From contig JAVYMA010000019.1 of NCBI GenBank assembly GCA_038740345.1, positions 1-36,452 of the forward strand: a stretch of DNA of 36,452 nucleotides, in the 5' to 3' direction. Position 1 is the stretch's first letter. Every line of letters starts with the position of its first letter. The notes under the pieces are model-generated. The model had not been told where the DNA came from, made no database searches, and saw only the letters and a list, made by a program, of their open reading frames with translations. A program made the position numbers and the translations under genes. This document shows, one piece after another, positions 26,142 to 35,306 of this stretch. Source of the stretch: Methanomassiliicoccales archaeon (GTDB taxonomy: Archaea; Thermoplasmatota; Thermoplasmata; Methanomassiliicoccales; UBA472).

Positions 26142-26306
26142 TTGACCAAAATTCTGATGTCTTTATGATTCAAAATACTGAATCTAATTTTAATTATTTA
26201 TAAAAATTATTTATTGCTTATATATGATATTTTTAATAAAATTTATATTATCTTCTAAAAATATTACTTTATTTAAAAAAGATACAAAGAAGATAAAATA
26301 AAGGGT

Positions 26307-26585
26307 TTAAGTGCCAGAGGGTGTAATGCGACTTATGGTCTTCTCAGCTTCTTCAAGCTGTTGCCTAAGCTGCTCCATCTTCTCCAGCTGCTCTTCGAGA
26401 GAGGCTTCCTCGAGCTTCTTCACTTTGTATTCGGCTTCTGAGGCAGGTTCTAGATAAGAGGCTTCGTAATAGAGACCATATGTATCGAGCAATACCCATC
26501 GACCATCTGGCCTATCAACTACCTCCAATACCTTTCCTACTGTCCCTGTGTTCCGATACTTAGCGAAGTCGCCCGGCTTCATCAT
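26307..26585 (-). CDS. DUF2098-family protein, last gene of the mcr operon
   Basis: The 92-residue protein begins MKPGDFAKYRNTGTVGKVLE, continues with DGRWVLLDTYGLYYEASYL, and ends in a helical, Glu/Gln-rich coiled region (about 55-85). This matches the DUF2098 family of small methanogen proteins with an SH3-like beta domain. It begins 5 nt after the mcrA stop with a GAGGTGA ribosome site, so it is almost certainly on the mcr message. Function is unknown; its placement suggests a role in MCR assembly or translation. ATG codons are present at 26585 and 26582; either could be the start. Confidence 0.88.
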   Translation of the reverse strand: MMKPGDFAKYRNTGTVGKVLEVVDRPDGRWVLLDTYGLYYEASYLEPASEAEYKVKKLEEASLEEQLEKMEQLRQQLEEAEKTISRITPSGT

Positions 26586-26590
26586 TCACC

Positions 26591-28255
26591 TCATGCGGGA
26601 GGTATGATGACGGTCCTCTCGCCTGCGGGCATGAACTCGCGCAGTGCACCACGGCCGAATTCTTTGGTGATGTTCGCGAAGTCGAACGGCAAGTTCTTGT
26701 CCGCGAATGCCACCTTGATCAGTGGGTTGCACGCGAAGGCATCGCCCCGTGCTGCATGAGCCGCTGCAGCTATTCCGCCATACCCGGAAAGGTGACCGAC
26801 GTTCATGGCGTAGTTCGGGTAGTTCGGACCCCTCAGCTCGAATGGTAGGCCCTCGTCGCTCCTGTATGAGAACGAGTTTGCAGCACCGCATTGGTCTTGC
26901 AGGTCATATCCATAGAAGCCCAAGCGACCGAGCCTCTCCTTGTGCTGGAACATGGATAGATACCAGCCATTGACCCCGCAGTCTGCATTACCCGTGGCCA
27001 TAGCGCAAGCGATGCCAGTCGCTGCTGCTGCCACTGTGGCACGCTGTGAGCCACCGAAGTGAGCCTCCATGGCGGCTGGATAGCGCTCATACATCTCCAA
27101 TGCATAGGAGTTTACCTCGGTTCCTAGTTTCTCAATGTTCTCATATGTCGGCTTGAGCTTCGTAAGACCTCCATACTTGTCGTTAATCAGGTCTACTGCC
27201 CAATACGTGTAGTCCTCAAGGATATTGTCAGTATAGGCGGCCGTTGCATATTGAGTGAACCCGACTCCTCCCGACATGTAGGATCCTAGATAGATCTGAT
27301 CATAGATCACTGCACCCAGCGCTACAGCTTCAAGAGCCTGTCTAGCAGGGTCATCAGGATACTTCCTTAGTGACTGCACCATATCCGCCAGATACCCGAA
27401 CGGTATTCCACCTGGCTCATTAGGACCACGGGCACGTCGCGCTGGCATCATTGTACCCATCTCAACTACCGAGGCGTGCTTTGCGGCATAGGCGAAGTCT
27501 GCGATGGCGGCTTCTCCGGCTGCAAGGCGGTAAGAGGTGATGAATGCCATGGAAATCTGCATAGCAGACCACCTTGACATCGTCGCACCGTCGCAAACGC
27601 GCCCTACGATGGTCGGGCAAGCTACCTTCTGCCAGAGCTGGTTACCGATAGCCTCCTTGAGTTGCTTGGCCTGCTCTGCAGGGAACTCCTTGTTGATGTC
27701 AATCCTGAATTGCTTGTCAATCTCATCCATCAACTCATCATTCCCTGAGAAGACCTTTACATAGCAGTCTGCGGTTAGAGCAGGGCTGCACTCTGCCATG
27801 TGCTCCTGAACGACTGCTCCCCCAGGCATTGTGTGGTTAACTGCCTCGAGGTAGCGGTTTATGGTTTCCGGGGTAACCTCTTTGCCCAATCTCTTCTCAA
27901 TCACAGTGTGCGCTGTGTCGAGACCCACGATTACAGTCCTTCGAATGTCATCCCATGCCTGCTGCATTGCGGCATTGTTGATAAAGTGCAAGTCGTCCGC
28001 TTCAGCATAGATGTCAGTATGGGACAACTGATAGGGCATAAGAACACGCTGTCCCAGGGGAACACCGATGTCCTGATTCATCATTACGATGCCACGTTGC
28101 TTAGCTATCTTGTTTGCCTGTTCAACCCATTCTCTTTTCCTCTTAGACTGTTTCCAGCCTCCAAAGGAGTAGTAGCTGGTGTGGACCTCAGTGGGATCCT
28201 CCTTGAATTTCTTCTTCATCGCTTTTAAGAATAGCTTCTCTTTCTCCTTGGCCAT
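26591..28255 (-). CDS. mcrA: Methyl-coenzyme M reductase subunit alpha
   Basis: The alpha subunit of the (abc)2 MCR hexamer, which makes methane from methyl-CoM and coenzyme B at nickel F430. All hallmarks are present in 554 residues. Gln150 (GGAVVQEHM) is the axial nickel ligand, Tyr336 (GVGFTQYA) and Tyr371 line the active site, and the sites usually modified in other methanogens are conserved: His260 (AYAAKHA), Arg274 ([13 protein letters not shown]), Gln404 (GGSQRATV), Gly449 ([13 protein letters not shown], the thioglycine) and Cys456. The thioglycine enzymes YcaO and TfuA are encoded just upstream of this operon. A good AAGGGGG ribosome site precedes the ATG. GC content and codon choice are higher than in most neighbours, as expected of a highly expressed gene. 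Confidence 0.98.
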   Translation of the reverse strand: MAKEKEKLFLKAMKKKFKEDPTEVHTSYYSFGGWKQSKRKREWVEQANKIAKQRGIVMMNQDIGVPLGQRVLMPYQLSHTDIYAEADDLHFINNAAMQQAWDDIRRTVIVGLDTAHTVIEKRLGKEVTPETINRYLEAVNHTMPGGAVVQEHMAECSPALTADCYVKVFSGNDELMDEIDKQFRIDINKEFPAEQAKQLKEAIGNQLWQKVACPTIVGRVCDGATMSRWSAMQISMAFITSYRLAAGEAAIADFAYAAKHASVVEMGTMMPARRARGPNEPGGIPFGYLADMVQSLRKYPDDPARQALEAVALGAVIYDQIYLGSYMSGGVGFTQYATAAYTDNILEDYTYWAVDLINDKYGGLTKLKPTYENIEKLGTEVNSYALEMYERYPAAMEAHFGGSQRATVAAAATGIACAMATGNADCGVNGWYLSMFQHKERLGRLGFYGYDLQDQCGAANSFSYRSDEGLPFELRGPNYPNYAMNVGHLSGYGGIAAAAHAARGDAFACNPLIKVAFADKNLPFDFANITKEFGRGALREFMPAGERTVIIPPA

Positions 28256-28258
28256 TGC

Positions 28259-29035
28259 TCATACCCCCTTAATGTTGAAGGGTTGGAAGCCGCTCATGGT
28301 CCTCAGCATGTGTATGCGATTAGTAACCAACATGACTTCCTTGTCCTCCCTCATGTCCACACCATCGGCGCGGAACATGGTGGTCCTCTTCTTGAGCTCC
28401 TCCTCCTTCATGGGTTTACCCACAGAAATGGGCTTATCCAATGGGAGAGCGACCTGGTCCTTCACATACTCAACTTCACCCTTCTTGGCATTCCAGCGGT
28501 ATCTTTGCCAGGCATCGAACATCAGGCCATTCTCATCAAGCCTGCAAGCATGCCCATGCACTGTCGCGCCTCGGATACCAGTCCTAGCAGGGTCAAAGGT
28601 CTCATTGTCTATGAGCTCCTTGGCAAGCTTTTCCAGGTCTCTCTCACGCATTTCGATGATTTGCCTACCGGAGAGGGTACCTGTATCGATACCGCGATAC
28701 CGGCTCATGTACATCCAGGCTCGGACATATGGAACGATAGGCGCAAAGTAGACAGAGTCAGTGAATTGAACATACCTGATCCTGTCTCCTTTCTTGGCAC
28801 CTTCAATGGGAGTCACTAGCTGCCTTATTGGGCAGTCAGGCTCTGTCCCTTCATCCAGTGGTGGGTGGATGCTCTTATAGTCTTCACCTGGAGCTCTGTG
28901 ACCAAGTATCTTGACCACGTCATCCATGGCGACGTCTCGGAGCTTCTCCAATTTTACTTTTGGGTCCAGGAACTTTCTCCTGTTCTTAGCAGGAATGGTG
29001 GTTCCAGGATAGAATTGTCTCTCATACTTTGCCAT
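28259..29035 (-). CDS. mcrG: Methyl-coenzyme M reductase subunit gamma
   Basis: The gamma subunit binds around F430 and coenzyme M and completes the MCR active site. The protein begins [20 protein letters not shown], the usual N-terminus of the family. It contains [20 protein letters not shown] and later [19 protein letters not shown], which matches the F430 pocket region. The start is placed at 29035, not at the upstream ATG (29044), because family homology starts with MAKYERQ. The TAATG overlap with mcrD and the GAGGTG ribosome site 8 nt upstream agree. It ends 3 nt before mcrA. Length is 258 residues, standard for McrG. Confidence 0.97.
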   Translation of the reverse strand: MAKYERQFYPGTTIPAKNRRKFLDPKVKLEKLRDVAMDDVVKILGHRAPGEDYKSIHPPLDEGTEPDCPIRQLVTPIEGAKKGDRIRYVQFTDSVYFAPIVPYVRAWMYMSRYRGIDTGTLSGRQIIEMRERDLEKLAKELIDNETFDPARTGIRGATVHGHACRLDENGLMFDAWQRYRWNAKKGEVEYVKDQVALPLDKPISVGKPMKEEELKKRTTMFRADGVDMREDKEVMLVTNRIHMLRTMSGFQPFNIKGV

Positions 29036-29460
29036 TATGAACACCTCTTTTTTGCATAATCGGTAACAGTTGGCCTAAATTTTGAATATCTTCCAACCTC
29101 TAGGTCGAATCCGAACGGGAGCAATTCCTCGCAAATAGACTCTATTTCCTTAAGGGCTTCATTAACATGTTCGATATCATCTATTTCAACGAAGATTCGC
29201 CCTACCATGATGCGTAGTTCGGTTTCCTTGCCTTTGATTTTGATCTTCCTTCTCTCGGGATGATTCACTGGGATTCCTGCTGCAGGTCCCTGAGTCACCA
29301 TTTCTGGAAGGCTTTCGCCTTGGCAATTTACTTGCCTAACGTGCTTTACATCGTACAATCGGTTAATTAGTTTCTCAGATGTGGCAGCGGAGAGAAGCCT
29401 TGAAGGCATTATCATGATCTCTGGCAATGGAACGGCCTCAGGGGCTGGAGAACCTTTCAT
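29035..29460 (-). CDS. mcrD: MCR operon protein McrD
   Basis: McrD is a small accessory protein encoded in mcr operons. It can bind MCR and is implicated in assembly or F430 insertion, but it is not part of the final enzyme. The 141-residue sequence shows the family pattern: [20 protein letters not shown] near the N-terminus, [19 protein letters not shown] with a conserved Cys, and a ferredoxin-like C-terminal half with [17 protein letters not shown]. It overlaps the stop of mcrB and the start of mcrG by one base each (TAATG), so these genes are translationally coupled. Confidence 0.95.
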   Translation of the reverse strand: MKGSPAPEAVPLPEIMIMPSRLLSAATSEKLINRLYDVKHVRQVNCQGESLPEMVTQGPAAGIPVNHPERRKIKIKGKETELRIMVGRIFVEIDDIEHVNEALKEIESICEELLPFGFDLEVGRYSKFRPTVTDYAKKRCS

Positions 29461-30791
29461 TAGGCCACCTCATCCTTTATCTTTTTTGCCTCCTTACCGA
29501 CCACCTTAAAGGGCGCCTTGAATTCTGGAATGTCGCCAAAGACATCTCTAACCAATGAGGATGTGCTCTCTGGTGAGAAGTATTGGGTTCCAGCATCAAG
29601 TGCGCAGCCCGCTGCAATCACAGGAATGACTGTGCCTTTCGCATGCTTTGTCACTACGTGGTTTCCGTGGAATAGCCCAGGACCACCACCACCGTAGATA
29701 GAGTGGCTGAAGAATGACATACCCACTGATGTACCCATGGCGCGACCATAATCCACTCCTGGCAATCCGGTCTCATGTTCAACCAAGTCATTATAGTACA
29801 AAATCGTCGAGGGTACACCTTGTGAAGCCCTAGCAGCACCGCAGTTTACCATTATGGCAGCTAACATGCCAGTTGCCACATAGGCGTTCCAGAGGGGCAT
29901 ATCATTGGTGGTGAACACCTTGTAGCCCGAGGGCAATTTCTCCTTCACCTTAATGACTTTGTCCTCAAGAGCACGGCCTACGAGGCTCTCAACAACTGTA
30001 CCAACGGTCCCAGTCTTCCCATTCTCTTTGACCAAATCGTAGGTTATGTTGTTAGCGTTCAGTCCTTGGTAGGCTAAGGCTAGTAAGTGTTGGCGCTCGA
30101 ATGGTCCAATGGCATCTCCCATTTCGAAAGATGCGGTGTTCTCGAAAATGCTGGCCAACGCAGCAGCCACCATGGCATTCTTTCCTGAGAGCGCGACAAT
30201 ATGGTTAGCCATGATGTTTCTTAGGGCATATCCAGCTCCTTCGTTGTTCTGAGGCACTTCCAGGATTGATTTCAAGTTTGAGCCCAGGAAGTTCAGAGTC
30301 TGAGGATATCTTCCCCAAACTGCTGCCTTAACCATGTTGGCTTTATGCATTGGTACCTCGTACATATCGATGATCGCCTGAGTCAATGCCGCTGCAGCTG
30401 CAGTGAATCCTGTTGTATATTCGACTCCTGCGTCCAACCTTATCGTTGGAACCATGACGATCATTCTCTTTCCTTCCATTATCACTCTCACTTCTGTGTC
30501 ATCGTCCTTGGAAACCTTCAGGATGTCTTTGACCGCTTTGGCCAACTTTTCGGCATCCTTAACCACCGGGGCATCGATTTCCTTGCCTTTGATATAACCG
30601 CCACCAACCCTACCGGTCTTGAGACTCTTCTCAATCCCAGTCATATCGACGGCAATCGTCCTCTTGGCAAGGTTCCCGATGCGCATGATGGCTGGATTTC
30701 TCAAAGGACTTATCGCTTCCAAGGGCAACTCTTTCTCTATGAGTTTACCCCTGTCATCGTACAAGTCTATCTTGTCCTTGTATTTCGCCAT
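29460..30791 (-). CDS. mcrB: Methyl-coenzyme M reductase subunit beta
   Basis: The beta subunit provides part of the channel that binds coenzyme B. The sequence starts [20 protein letters not shown], contains [16 protein letters not shown], and has the characteristic [20 protein letters not shown] and [18 protein letters not shown] stretches. In the latter the His/Tyr residues contact CoB and CoM. Length is 443 residues, normal for the family. A GGAGG ribosome site lies 6 nt before the ATG. It is the first gene of the operon and has a long, structured leader (see nearby features). Base composition is GC-richer than in flanking regions. Confidence 0.98.
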   Translation of the reverse strand: MAKYKDKIDLYDDRGKLIEKELPLEAISPLRNPAIMRIGNLAKRTIAVDMTGIEKSLKTGRVGGGYIKGKEIDAPVVKDAEKLAKAVKDILKVSKDDDTEVRVIMEGKRMIVMVPTIRLDAGVEYTTGFTAAAAALTQAIIDMYEVPMHKANMVKAAVWGRYPQTLNFLGSNLKSILEVPQNNEGAGYALRNIMANHIVALSGKNAMVAAALASIFENTASFEMGDAIGPFERQHLLALAYQGLNANNITYDLVKENGKTGTVGTVVESLVGRALEDKVIKVKEKLPSGYKVFTTNDMPLWNAYVATGMLAAIMVNCGAARASQGVPSTILYYNDLVEHETGLPGVDYGRAMGTSVGMSFFSHSIYGGGGPGLFHGNHVVTKHAKGTVIPVIAAGCALDAGTQYFSPESTSSLVRDVFGDIPEFKAPFKVVGKEAKKIKDEVA

Positions 30792-30804
30792 TCTTTGCCT
30801 CCTT

Positions 30805-30855
30805 TTATTTTGAAAAACTCGATTTCCACCTAAGGTCGCAAGACTTTGTAAACAT
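30805..30855 (-). CDS. Possible 16-residue leader ORF in the mcr 5' UTR
   Basis: Within the mcr leader a small frame [16 protein letters not shown] starts at 30855 and stops at 30805, just 13 nt before the mcrB ATG. A GGGGG run lies immediately before its ATG, which is closer than an ideal ribosome site. The frame runs through the 3' arm of the leader stem and the following T5. It could couple translation to leader folding, but chance cannot be excluded. Confidence 0.25.
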   Translation of the reverse strand: MFTKSCDLRWKSSFSK

Positions 30856-30887
30856 CCCCCTAACCCGCTTCCTTTTGGTGAAAATCG
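30820..30887 (-). promoter_or_regulatory. Structured mcr leader stem followed by a T-run
   Basis: On the minus strand, CGATTTTCACC (30887-30877) pairs along its full 11 bp with GGTGGAAATCG (30830-30820), one pair being a G-U wobble. The stem encloses a 46-nt loop. The 3' arm is followed within 2 nt by TTTTT, then the GGAGG ribosome site and the mcrB ATG. The arrangement resembles an attenuator or ribosome-access switch. Confidence 0.45.
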
Positions 30888-30923
30888 GTTCCCCTTGCTC
30901 AGAACTCTAAATGAAAAATATCA

Positions 30924-30931
30924 ATATATAT
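30924..30931 (-). promoter_or_regulatory. TATA box of the mcr operon
   Basis: ATATATAT on the minus strand (in TAGATATATATTGA) is the best TATA element upstream of mcrB. It predicts a transcript start near 30903 and a leader of about 110 nt. An inverted repeat lies 8 nt further upstream. Confidence 0.55.
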
Positions 30932-30939
30932 CTACTGCT

Positions 30940-30956
30940 GGATGGATAATCCATCC
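30940..30956. promoter_or_regulatory. Inverted repeat operator in the mcr promoter
   Basis: GGATGGATAATCCATCC is a perfect 8-bp inverted repeat with one central base. It sits 8 bp upstream of the mcr TATA box, at about -37 to -53 relative to the predicted start, a position suited to activation or TBP/TFB modulation. The identical half-sites occur at the start of the winged-helix/DUF2111 gene (23863-23883). Confidence 0.6.
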
Positions 30957-31123
30957 ATAGATAAACAATTGCTTACCTTTTTTCATTACCAGTTAACGAT
31001 TGGATATATATTATTATTACTAAATATATTTTGATTTATCCTGTTAACACACATCCTTTTTAACGCCATTAAATCTAAATTAATGGCTGTTAAATTAGTC
31101 TTTTTTAATTACCTGCATGTTTA

Positions 31124-31804
31124 TTATTTATTGTATCTTCTATGATTATTATTGACATTCTTTCTTACGCTCTTTAAAGCATTAATCACATCTATAGCGT
31201 CTTTTTCTTTCAAATCTACATAATTTTGATTAAACATTGTTTTCAACCTGTGAACAGTCTTCTCATCGAGAATTTTCTTCGCGTATTGAAACATTGTCTC
31301 TTTGTTTCTCTTTGGATAATAAACATCTTTTAATTTTTCAATTATTTTATTTTTTTGAGACCAGTTAAGAATATTTTTTTCAACTGCCAACTCGAGATTA
31401 TATCTTAAATTTACCAATGGCTCAGACAAGGGTTCATAAGTTTCGGGATCGAAAATTAGAGCTACTTCGTCATCTCCTTCTAACTCCCTTTGAACATACA
31501 TTTGATATATTTTTCCTATACCTATCATTCCAAAAGACTTTAGCTCATACGCACGAAGTGCACCCATACTTGAACCGCCAAAAATTTTTACTCCCGCCCG
31601 AATTTTATCAACTATTTCTCTATGTCCTACTGCAGCTTCCTCAAAAAATACGCCATCTATTATTCCAATCAATTTTACATTTGAATCTAAATTTGGAAGA
31701 TCTCCCCTTTTTACGGGGGGTAAGATATTAGTTTCAGTTCCTAGTAATTTCATCGCCATCTCACGTTTTAAGCTTGGCCCTATGAATACAACTGACTCAA
31801 ACAT
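31124..31804 (-). CDS. tfuA: TfuA-like protein (McrA thioamidation partner)
   Basis: TfuA proteins work with YcaO to install thioamides, probably by delivering sulfide or recruiting the substrate. In methanogens the pair makes the thioglycine of McrA. The 226-residue sequence shows SVVFIGPSL at the start, IDGVFFEEAAVGHREIVDKI, and the family signature IFGGSSMGALRAYEL, followed by GIGKIYQMYVQRELEGDDEVA. The C-terminus is Lys/Asn-rich and ends HRRYNK. The ATG directly abuts the ycaO stop (TGAATG), so translation is coupled. The gene ends 333 nt before the mcrB start, making this one of the clearer cases in which the modifier lies next to its substrate's operon. Confidence 0.93.
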   Translation of the reverse strand: MFESVVFIGPSLKREMAMKLLGTETNILPPVKRGDLPNLDSNVKLIGIIDGVFFEEAAVGHREIVDKIRAGVKIFGGSSMGALRAYELKSFGMIGIGKIYQMYVQRELEGDDEVALIFDPETYEPLSEPLVNLRYNLELAVEKNILNWSQKNKIIEKLKDVYYPKRNKETMFQYAKKILDEKTVHRLKTMFNQNYVDLKEKDAIDVINALKSVRKNVNNNHRRYNK

Positions 31805-33004
31805 TCAGCCCCCTCTTGAACGATTTCCCATTCTTTCCTCATCCATGGCATATACTTCCATTCCTGGAATTATTACTCTAACTACAGGTACACCTAACTC
31901 TTTTCTAGTCAAATTTACAGCAATCAACCGTTTAAATCCTCGGGATTTGAGTATATCAATGATTACCATTAAATCTTCAAATAAGTCAGGCGTATCCAAA
32001 TTATTATAGGATGATAATGGCTTAATCCTAGTTGAACTCGAAAACCACATTGCGTTTAAACGTTTCATTTTTTCATATCCTAAAGATCTAGAGCTCGAAG
32101 CACGAACAGTATCCTCTCTGGCACCGTGAATTTGTGTGACTCTGCTCTGAGCTACTTCAGTCAACGCGCGGATTAGTGCGATTCTAGGATTAAGATGAGT
32201 ACCTATACCCAGACATAGCAGAGCTGCATCTTTCATCCGAACATCATCAGCAGCAGCTGCAAATGTAGGTATACCTAAATCACTTGTTAGGTCCTTTAAA
32301 TAAATATCTATTTCTTGCGATATAAATTTCTCGAGAATAGAACGAATTAATTTGTCATCATGAGGTTGTTCAATATCCCCCCGCAATTGACGCCTCATCT
32401 CACATATGGACCAAGCATCTCTTTCTATGACCTCACATGCTCCATGAACTATTGCCTCTTCCAAAGTATTTCCAGAGGCTAAGCCATTTGTATTTGTCCG
32501 GAAAAGTGGCATATCTAATTTAGAATTATAAGGGTGAAATACAGCGCATGCTGGAACATATATTGGTTCTTTTTCTTGAAGGTCATAACCTTTCACCCAA
32601 GCGATATTTTGATAAAATAAATGAGGAATTGTGCGCAAAGGTAGAATTAGGTCTCTTGGATCAACACAATTATGTGATGAAAGCATATCTTCAAGATTTT
32701 TTCTTACTATTTCATCACCTCTAACTTCTCCACTATATCTTTCCAAAGCTTCCATTATCGCCGAAACCTTAGCCTGAATTTTTGATGCACCTTTGCCATT
32801 ATAAACGCTAATAGCTCCCGATTGAGCATCTGGACGAATACTAGAATATACTGGGATTCCAACTCTATCTAAACCTGTGATATCAGCGACTCGAGTTACG
32901 CCTGCTATTGGGCATAGAGGCTCAATTCTTTTTAAAGTGGTCAAAGGATCCACTGTGCGGTGGCCATCTTCAGTGTAGAGTTTAGGAGCTGGGCCCAGAA
33001 TCAT
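31805..33004 (-). CDS. ycaO: YcaO-type ATP-dependent thioamide synthase
   Basis: YcaO enzymes activate a backbone amide with ATP; with TfuA they convert McrA Gly449 to thioglycine. The 399-residue protein has the family ATP/Mg elements KVSAIMEALERYSGE (near residue 80), EEAIVHGACEVIERDAWS (near 185) and RALTEVAQSRVTQIHG (near 280). The N-terminus has GVTRVADITGLDRVGIPVY. The C-terminus is Arg-rich (ERMGNRSRGG), unlike the Pro-rich tail of the azoline-forming YcaOs. A TATAAAA box at about 33028-33036 predicts a leaderless transcript. An Lrp/AsnC gene lies 42 nt upstream on the same strand, but the promoter argues for separate transcription. Confidence 0.94.
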   Translation of the reverse strand: MILGPAPKLYTEDGHRTVDPLTTLKRIEPLCPIAGVTRVADITGLDRVGIPVYSSIRPDAQSGAISVYNGKGASKIQAKVSAIMEALERYSGEVRGDEIVRKNLEDMLSSHNCVDPRDLILPLRTIPHLFYQNIAWVKGYDLQEKEPIYVPACAVFHPYNSKLDMPLFRTNTNGLASGNTLEEAIVHGACEVIERDAWSICEMRRQLRGDIEQPHDDKLIRSILEKFISQEIDIYLKDLTSDLGIPTFAAAADDVRMKDAALLCLGIGTHLNPRIALIRALTEVAQSRVTQIHGAREDTVRASSSRSLGYEKMKRLNAMWFSSSTRIKPLSSYNNLDTPDLFEDLMVIIDILKSRGFKRLIAVNLTRKELGVPVVRVIIPGMEVYAMDEERMGNRSRGG

Positions 33005-33046
33005 AAAAACCCCAAAGACATAGCGCTGTATAAAAAATGATTAGCT

Positions 33047-33517
33047 TTATTTCGGGGGCATATGAAAGGAAAACAAGTCTAGTTCTGCATTCGGATTAAG
33101 AGGTATCTTCTCAATTAAAATATCTACTTCAACATTTTGAATATTGGTCAATTTTAAAAGACGATTTTGAATTAAATCATAAAGCGAATCTACACTTCTT
33201 ACATAAACCTCACATAAAAGGCTGTGGTCACCAAAAACCTTGTGTACATACTCAATCTCCTGAAATTTTGATAATTCTTCTATTACAGATCCTATTGCAG
33301 GGCCGATAACTTCAAGGCCAATGATGGCTCGCATTAGTCCCATCCTTGATGTGTTAGTTAAAATTGTATAACCTGCGATTATATCCAACTCTTCCAATTT
33401 AGCTATTCTTCTGCTTACCGTAGCTTTTGATATTCCTAATTTTGTAGCTATAGAACTTAAGCTTTCTCTGGAGTTCTGACGAAGAATTTTGAGTATTTCT
33501 AAATCTGTAACATCCAT
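33047..33517 (-). CDS. Lrp/AsnC-family transcription regulator
   Basis: The 156-residue protein has the standard layout. A helix-turn-helix domain at 1-60 includes LRQNSRESLSSIATKLGISK and TVSRRIAKLEELDIIAGYT, followed by a RAM ligand-binding domain with IIGLEVIGPAIGSVIEELS and FGDHSLLCEVYVRSVDSL. Such proteins form dimers or octamers and bind palindromic DNA, often in response to amino acids. It lies 42 nt upstream of ycaO in the same direction. Its targets cannot be read from the sequence; ycaO-tfuA or the mcr promoter are possible. The start fits the usual MDVTDLEILKIL family N-terminus. Confidence 0.93.
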   Translation of the reverse strand: MDVTDLEILKILRQNSRESLSSIATKLGISKATVSRRIAKLEELDIIAGYTILTNTSRMGLMRAIIGLEVIGPAIGSVIEELSKFQEIEYVHKVFGDHSLLCEVYVRSVDSLYDLIQNRLLKLTNIQNVEVDILIEKIPLNPNAELDLFSFHMPPK

Positions 33518-33670
33518 AATATCCCCTATGATTAATGTTGCATCTTTTTATATAGTTAAGTTACTTTTGTTTCGAATACATGTGTGATATTTTCATAAAA
33601 GAATTTAGTAAAAAAATAAAATAATGATATTAAATAACCATAATTTAAAAAAAATAAAAATAACGAAAAT

Positions 33671-34375
33671 TTAGGATTTCTGTCTTGATTTGGGAATCGG
33701 TCCTGCTGAGAATTGCTTTAACGCTTTAGCGACTTCGGTGAGTCTTTGTCTCGGAATTCCAACCAACATTTCTTCAGGTTTGATATCCGTTGTTTTTCGA
33801 CAGCCAAAGCAGCCCAACGATATGTTAATATTGCCTGTTTTAATTGGTACAACGGTTGAATCTGCGCATGTTGCTTGCACAGAAGCCATCTCAACTGTGA
33901 TCCTTCCTCCCATACTAAACGTCGAAGCGGCAGGAACTAACCAGAATATCTGCTCAGGAAGCCCGACAACGACTACAACATCCGGGTTTAGGGTGGCTTG
34001 GCTTAAGGGAGCGAGCGCTGTCGCAGCATTACTTAAAGGTTCAAGCTGAGGTCTAATTGAAATAGTCTTCGCAGCTGCTTCTGGCGTCTCATACATACCC
34101 ATATTATGATGAAACTCTCCCGCTTTGACTTTTTCAGGTAACGGGACTATACCCAATGCACTTCCTCCCACGGGACAAGCCTGTTTATCAGCCGGAACAG
34201 TTAATTTCTCGCCTTTTCTTGCCCTCATGATTGCTTGACAATGTCTAATAGGGGTTTCGGGAATTTTATAACCCTCTGGCAACTGCTGACCTTTTTTAAT
34301 CAATGTAATCGCGACTGGTTCTGTACTCAATCCTAAAGACTCCACCAACAATTTCGACAATTCCTTGCAATCCAT
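33671..34375 (-). CDS. DUF169-family protein
   Basis: The 234-residue protein matches DUF169. It has LGLSTEPVAITLIKKGQQLP, RHCQAIMRARKGEKLTV, DKQACPVGGSALGI, VQATCADSTVV and a NISLGCFGCRKTTDI motif near 190. Several cysteines (about 45, 67, 169, 190 and 193) are conserved in the family and could bind a metal or cofactor. DUF169 proteins are common in methanogens and other anaerobes but their biochemical role is undefined. A strong GGAGGT ribosome site precedes the ATG. The gene is divergent from the MtrA-MtrH pair, with about 160 nt between them, so shared regulation is possible. Confidence 0.9.
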   Translation of the reverse strand: MDCKELSKLLVESLGLSTEPVAITLIKKGQQLPEGYKIPETPIRHCQAIMRARKGEKLTVPADKQACPVGGSALGIVPLPEKVKAGEFHHNMGMYETPEAAAKTISIRPQLEPLSNAATALAPLSQATLNPDVVVVVGLPEQIFWLVPAASTFSMGGRITVEMASVQATCADSTVVPIKTGNINISLGCFGCRKTTDIKPEEMLVGIPRQRLTEVAKALKQFSAGPIPKSRQKS

Positions 34376-34496
34376 AAACGAATTACCTCCGAAATTTCTT
34401 AGTGTTGCTTAATTACTTATAACTTCGTTTTTTTTAGAAGTTGAATGTTTAAAAATGTTATTTAAAAGCATAAAAATATATTTTTCAAGAGAAGGA

Positions 34497-34505
34497 CTAT
34501 AAATA
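34497..34505 (+). promoter_or_regulatory. TATA box for the mtrA-mtrH pair
   Basis: CTATAAATA is a good archaeal TATA element about 32-38 nt upstream of the ATG at 34536, predicting a transcript with a leader of only around 10 nt. Confidence 0.5.
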
Positions 34506-34535
34506 CTCATAATCTAATTTTTACATTAGTTATTC

Positions 34536-35306
34536 ATGAAAAGCGAACCTAGATGGCCAGTCATACCTGGAGAATATGTCATAGGGGCAAAATCGAGTCC
34601 AATTGCTATTTTAATCATAGGCCGGGGTTTTGTAGACCTACCTCCTGATAATTTTGCCATTATTGGTTCATTAAAAACTGAAAATATTGGTTTGGAAATG
34701 GTTATAGCCAATATTGTTAGTAATCCAAGAATTCGTTTTCTCATTATTTGTGGTAAAGAAGAATTTGGTCATTTTCCAGCGGATGCTATTATGAAATTAT
34801 GGAAAAATGGAATAGACAAAAATAAAAGAATTAAAGAAGCCCGCTCAGCAATTCCTTATTTATGTAATATTAACGAAGAAGTCATTCAAAGATTTAGGAA
34901 ACAAGTTCAAATCATCGATTTAGTATACCCAAAAGATGCTGATGAAATAATTGCGTACGATCCTATATATATTTTTGAGAATGAAAGGAAAGAAGAATTG
35001 TTAGAAAAAATAAAAAAGTGCAAAGATTCTGATCCAGGAATATTTCCAGCAGAACCAATTCTTATCGATAATGAGATATTTTGTATGGATACACATAAAA
35101 TAATAAGAACAATTGACCGATTGGCTTTGGATTTTACGGATCAAATGCTTAGGTTGCCAAGTGAAAAATTATCTACAGATGCATCACTGATAGCCATTTC
35201 TGAAAATCCATCGGTCATCCTTGACCCTGTAGATGGAATTGTAGTAGAAGTCCCGTCTATAAATTTTATTTATAAACTTAAATTATATTATCGAGGTGAG
35301 TGCTAA
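34536..35306 (+). CDS. mtrA: Soluble MtrA-like corrinoid protein
   Basis: MtrA carries the corrinoid of the methyl-H4MPT:coenzyme M methyltransferase. This protein has the MtrA core: WPVIPGEYVIGAKSSP, the IIGSLKTENIGLEMVIANIVSN block, FGHFPADAIMKLWKNGID and a DPGIFPAEPILID element. His79 in FGHF corresponds to the histidine that ligates cobalt. It lacks the C-terminal membrane helix of canonical MtrA; instead about 75 extra soluble residues follow (residues 180-256). No mtrB, C, D, E, F or G genes are nearby, so this is not a standard membrane-bound Na+-pumping complex. With the adjacent MtrH it probably forms a cytoplasmic methyltransferase. The stop overlaps the mtrH start by one base. Confidence 0.88.
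   Translation: MKSEPRWPVIPGEYVIGAKSSPIAILIIGRGFVDLPPDNFAIIGSLKTENIGLEMVIANIVSNPRIRFLIICGKEEFGHFPADAIMKLWKNGIDKNKRIKEARSAIPYLCNINEEVIQRFRKQVQIIDLVYPKDADEIIAYDPIYIFENERKEELLEKIKKCKDSDPGIFPAEPILIDNEIFCMDTHKIIRTIDRLALDFTDQMLRLPSEKLSTDASLIAISENPSVILDPVDGIVVEVPSINFIYKLKLYYRGEC

Noticed and set aside
26586-26891. 101-codon minus-strand frame inside mcrA
   Set aside because: It is an Arg-rich out-of-frame shadow of the highly conserved mcrA gene.
28283-28819. 178-codon plus-strand frame opposite mcrG
   Set aside because: Antisense shadow of mcrG, kept open by the GC-richer composition of the mcr genes; no family resemblance.
29036-29044. Upstream ATG for mcrG at 29044
   Set aside because: The conserved McrG N-terminus and a well-spaced ribosome site point to the ATG at 29035.
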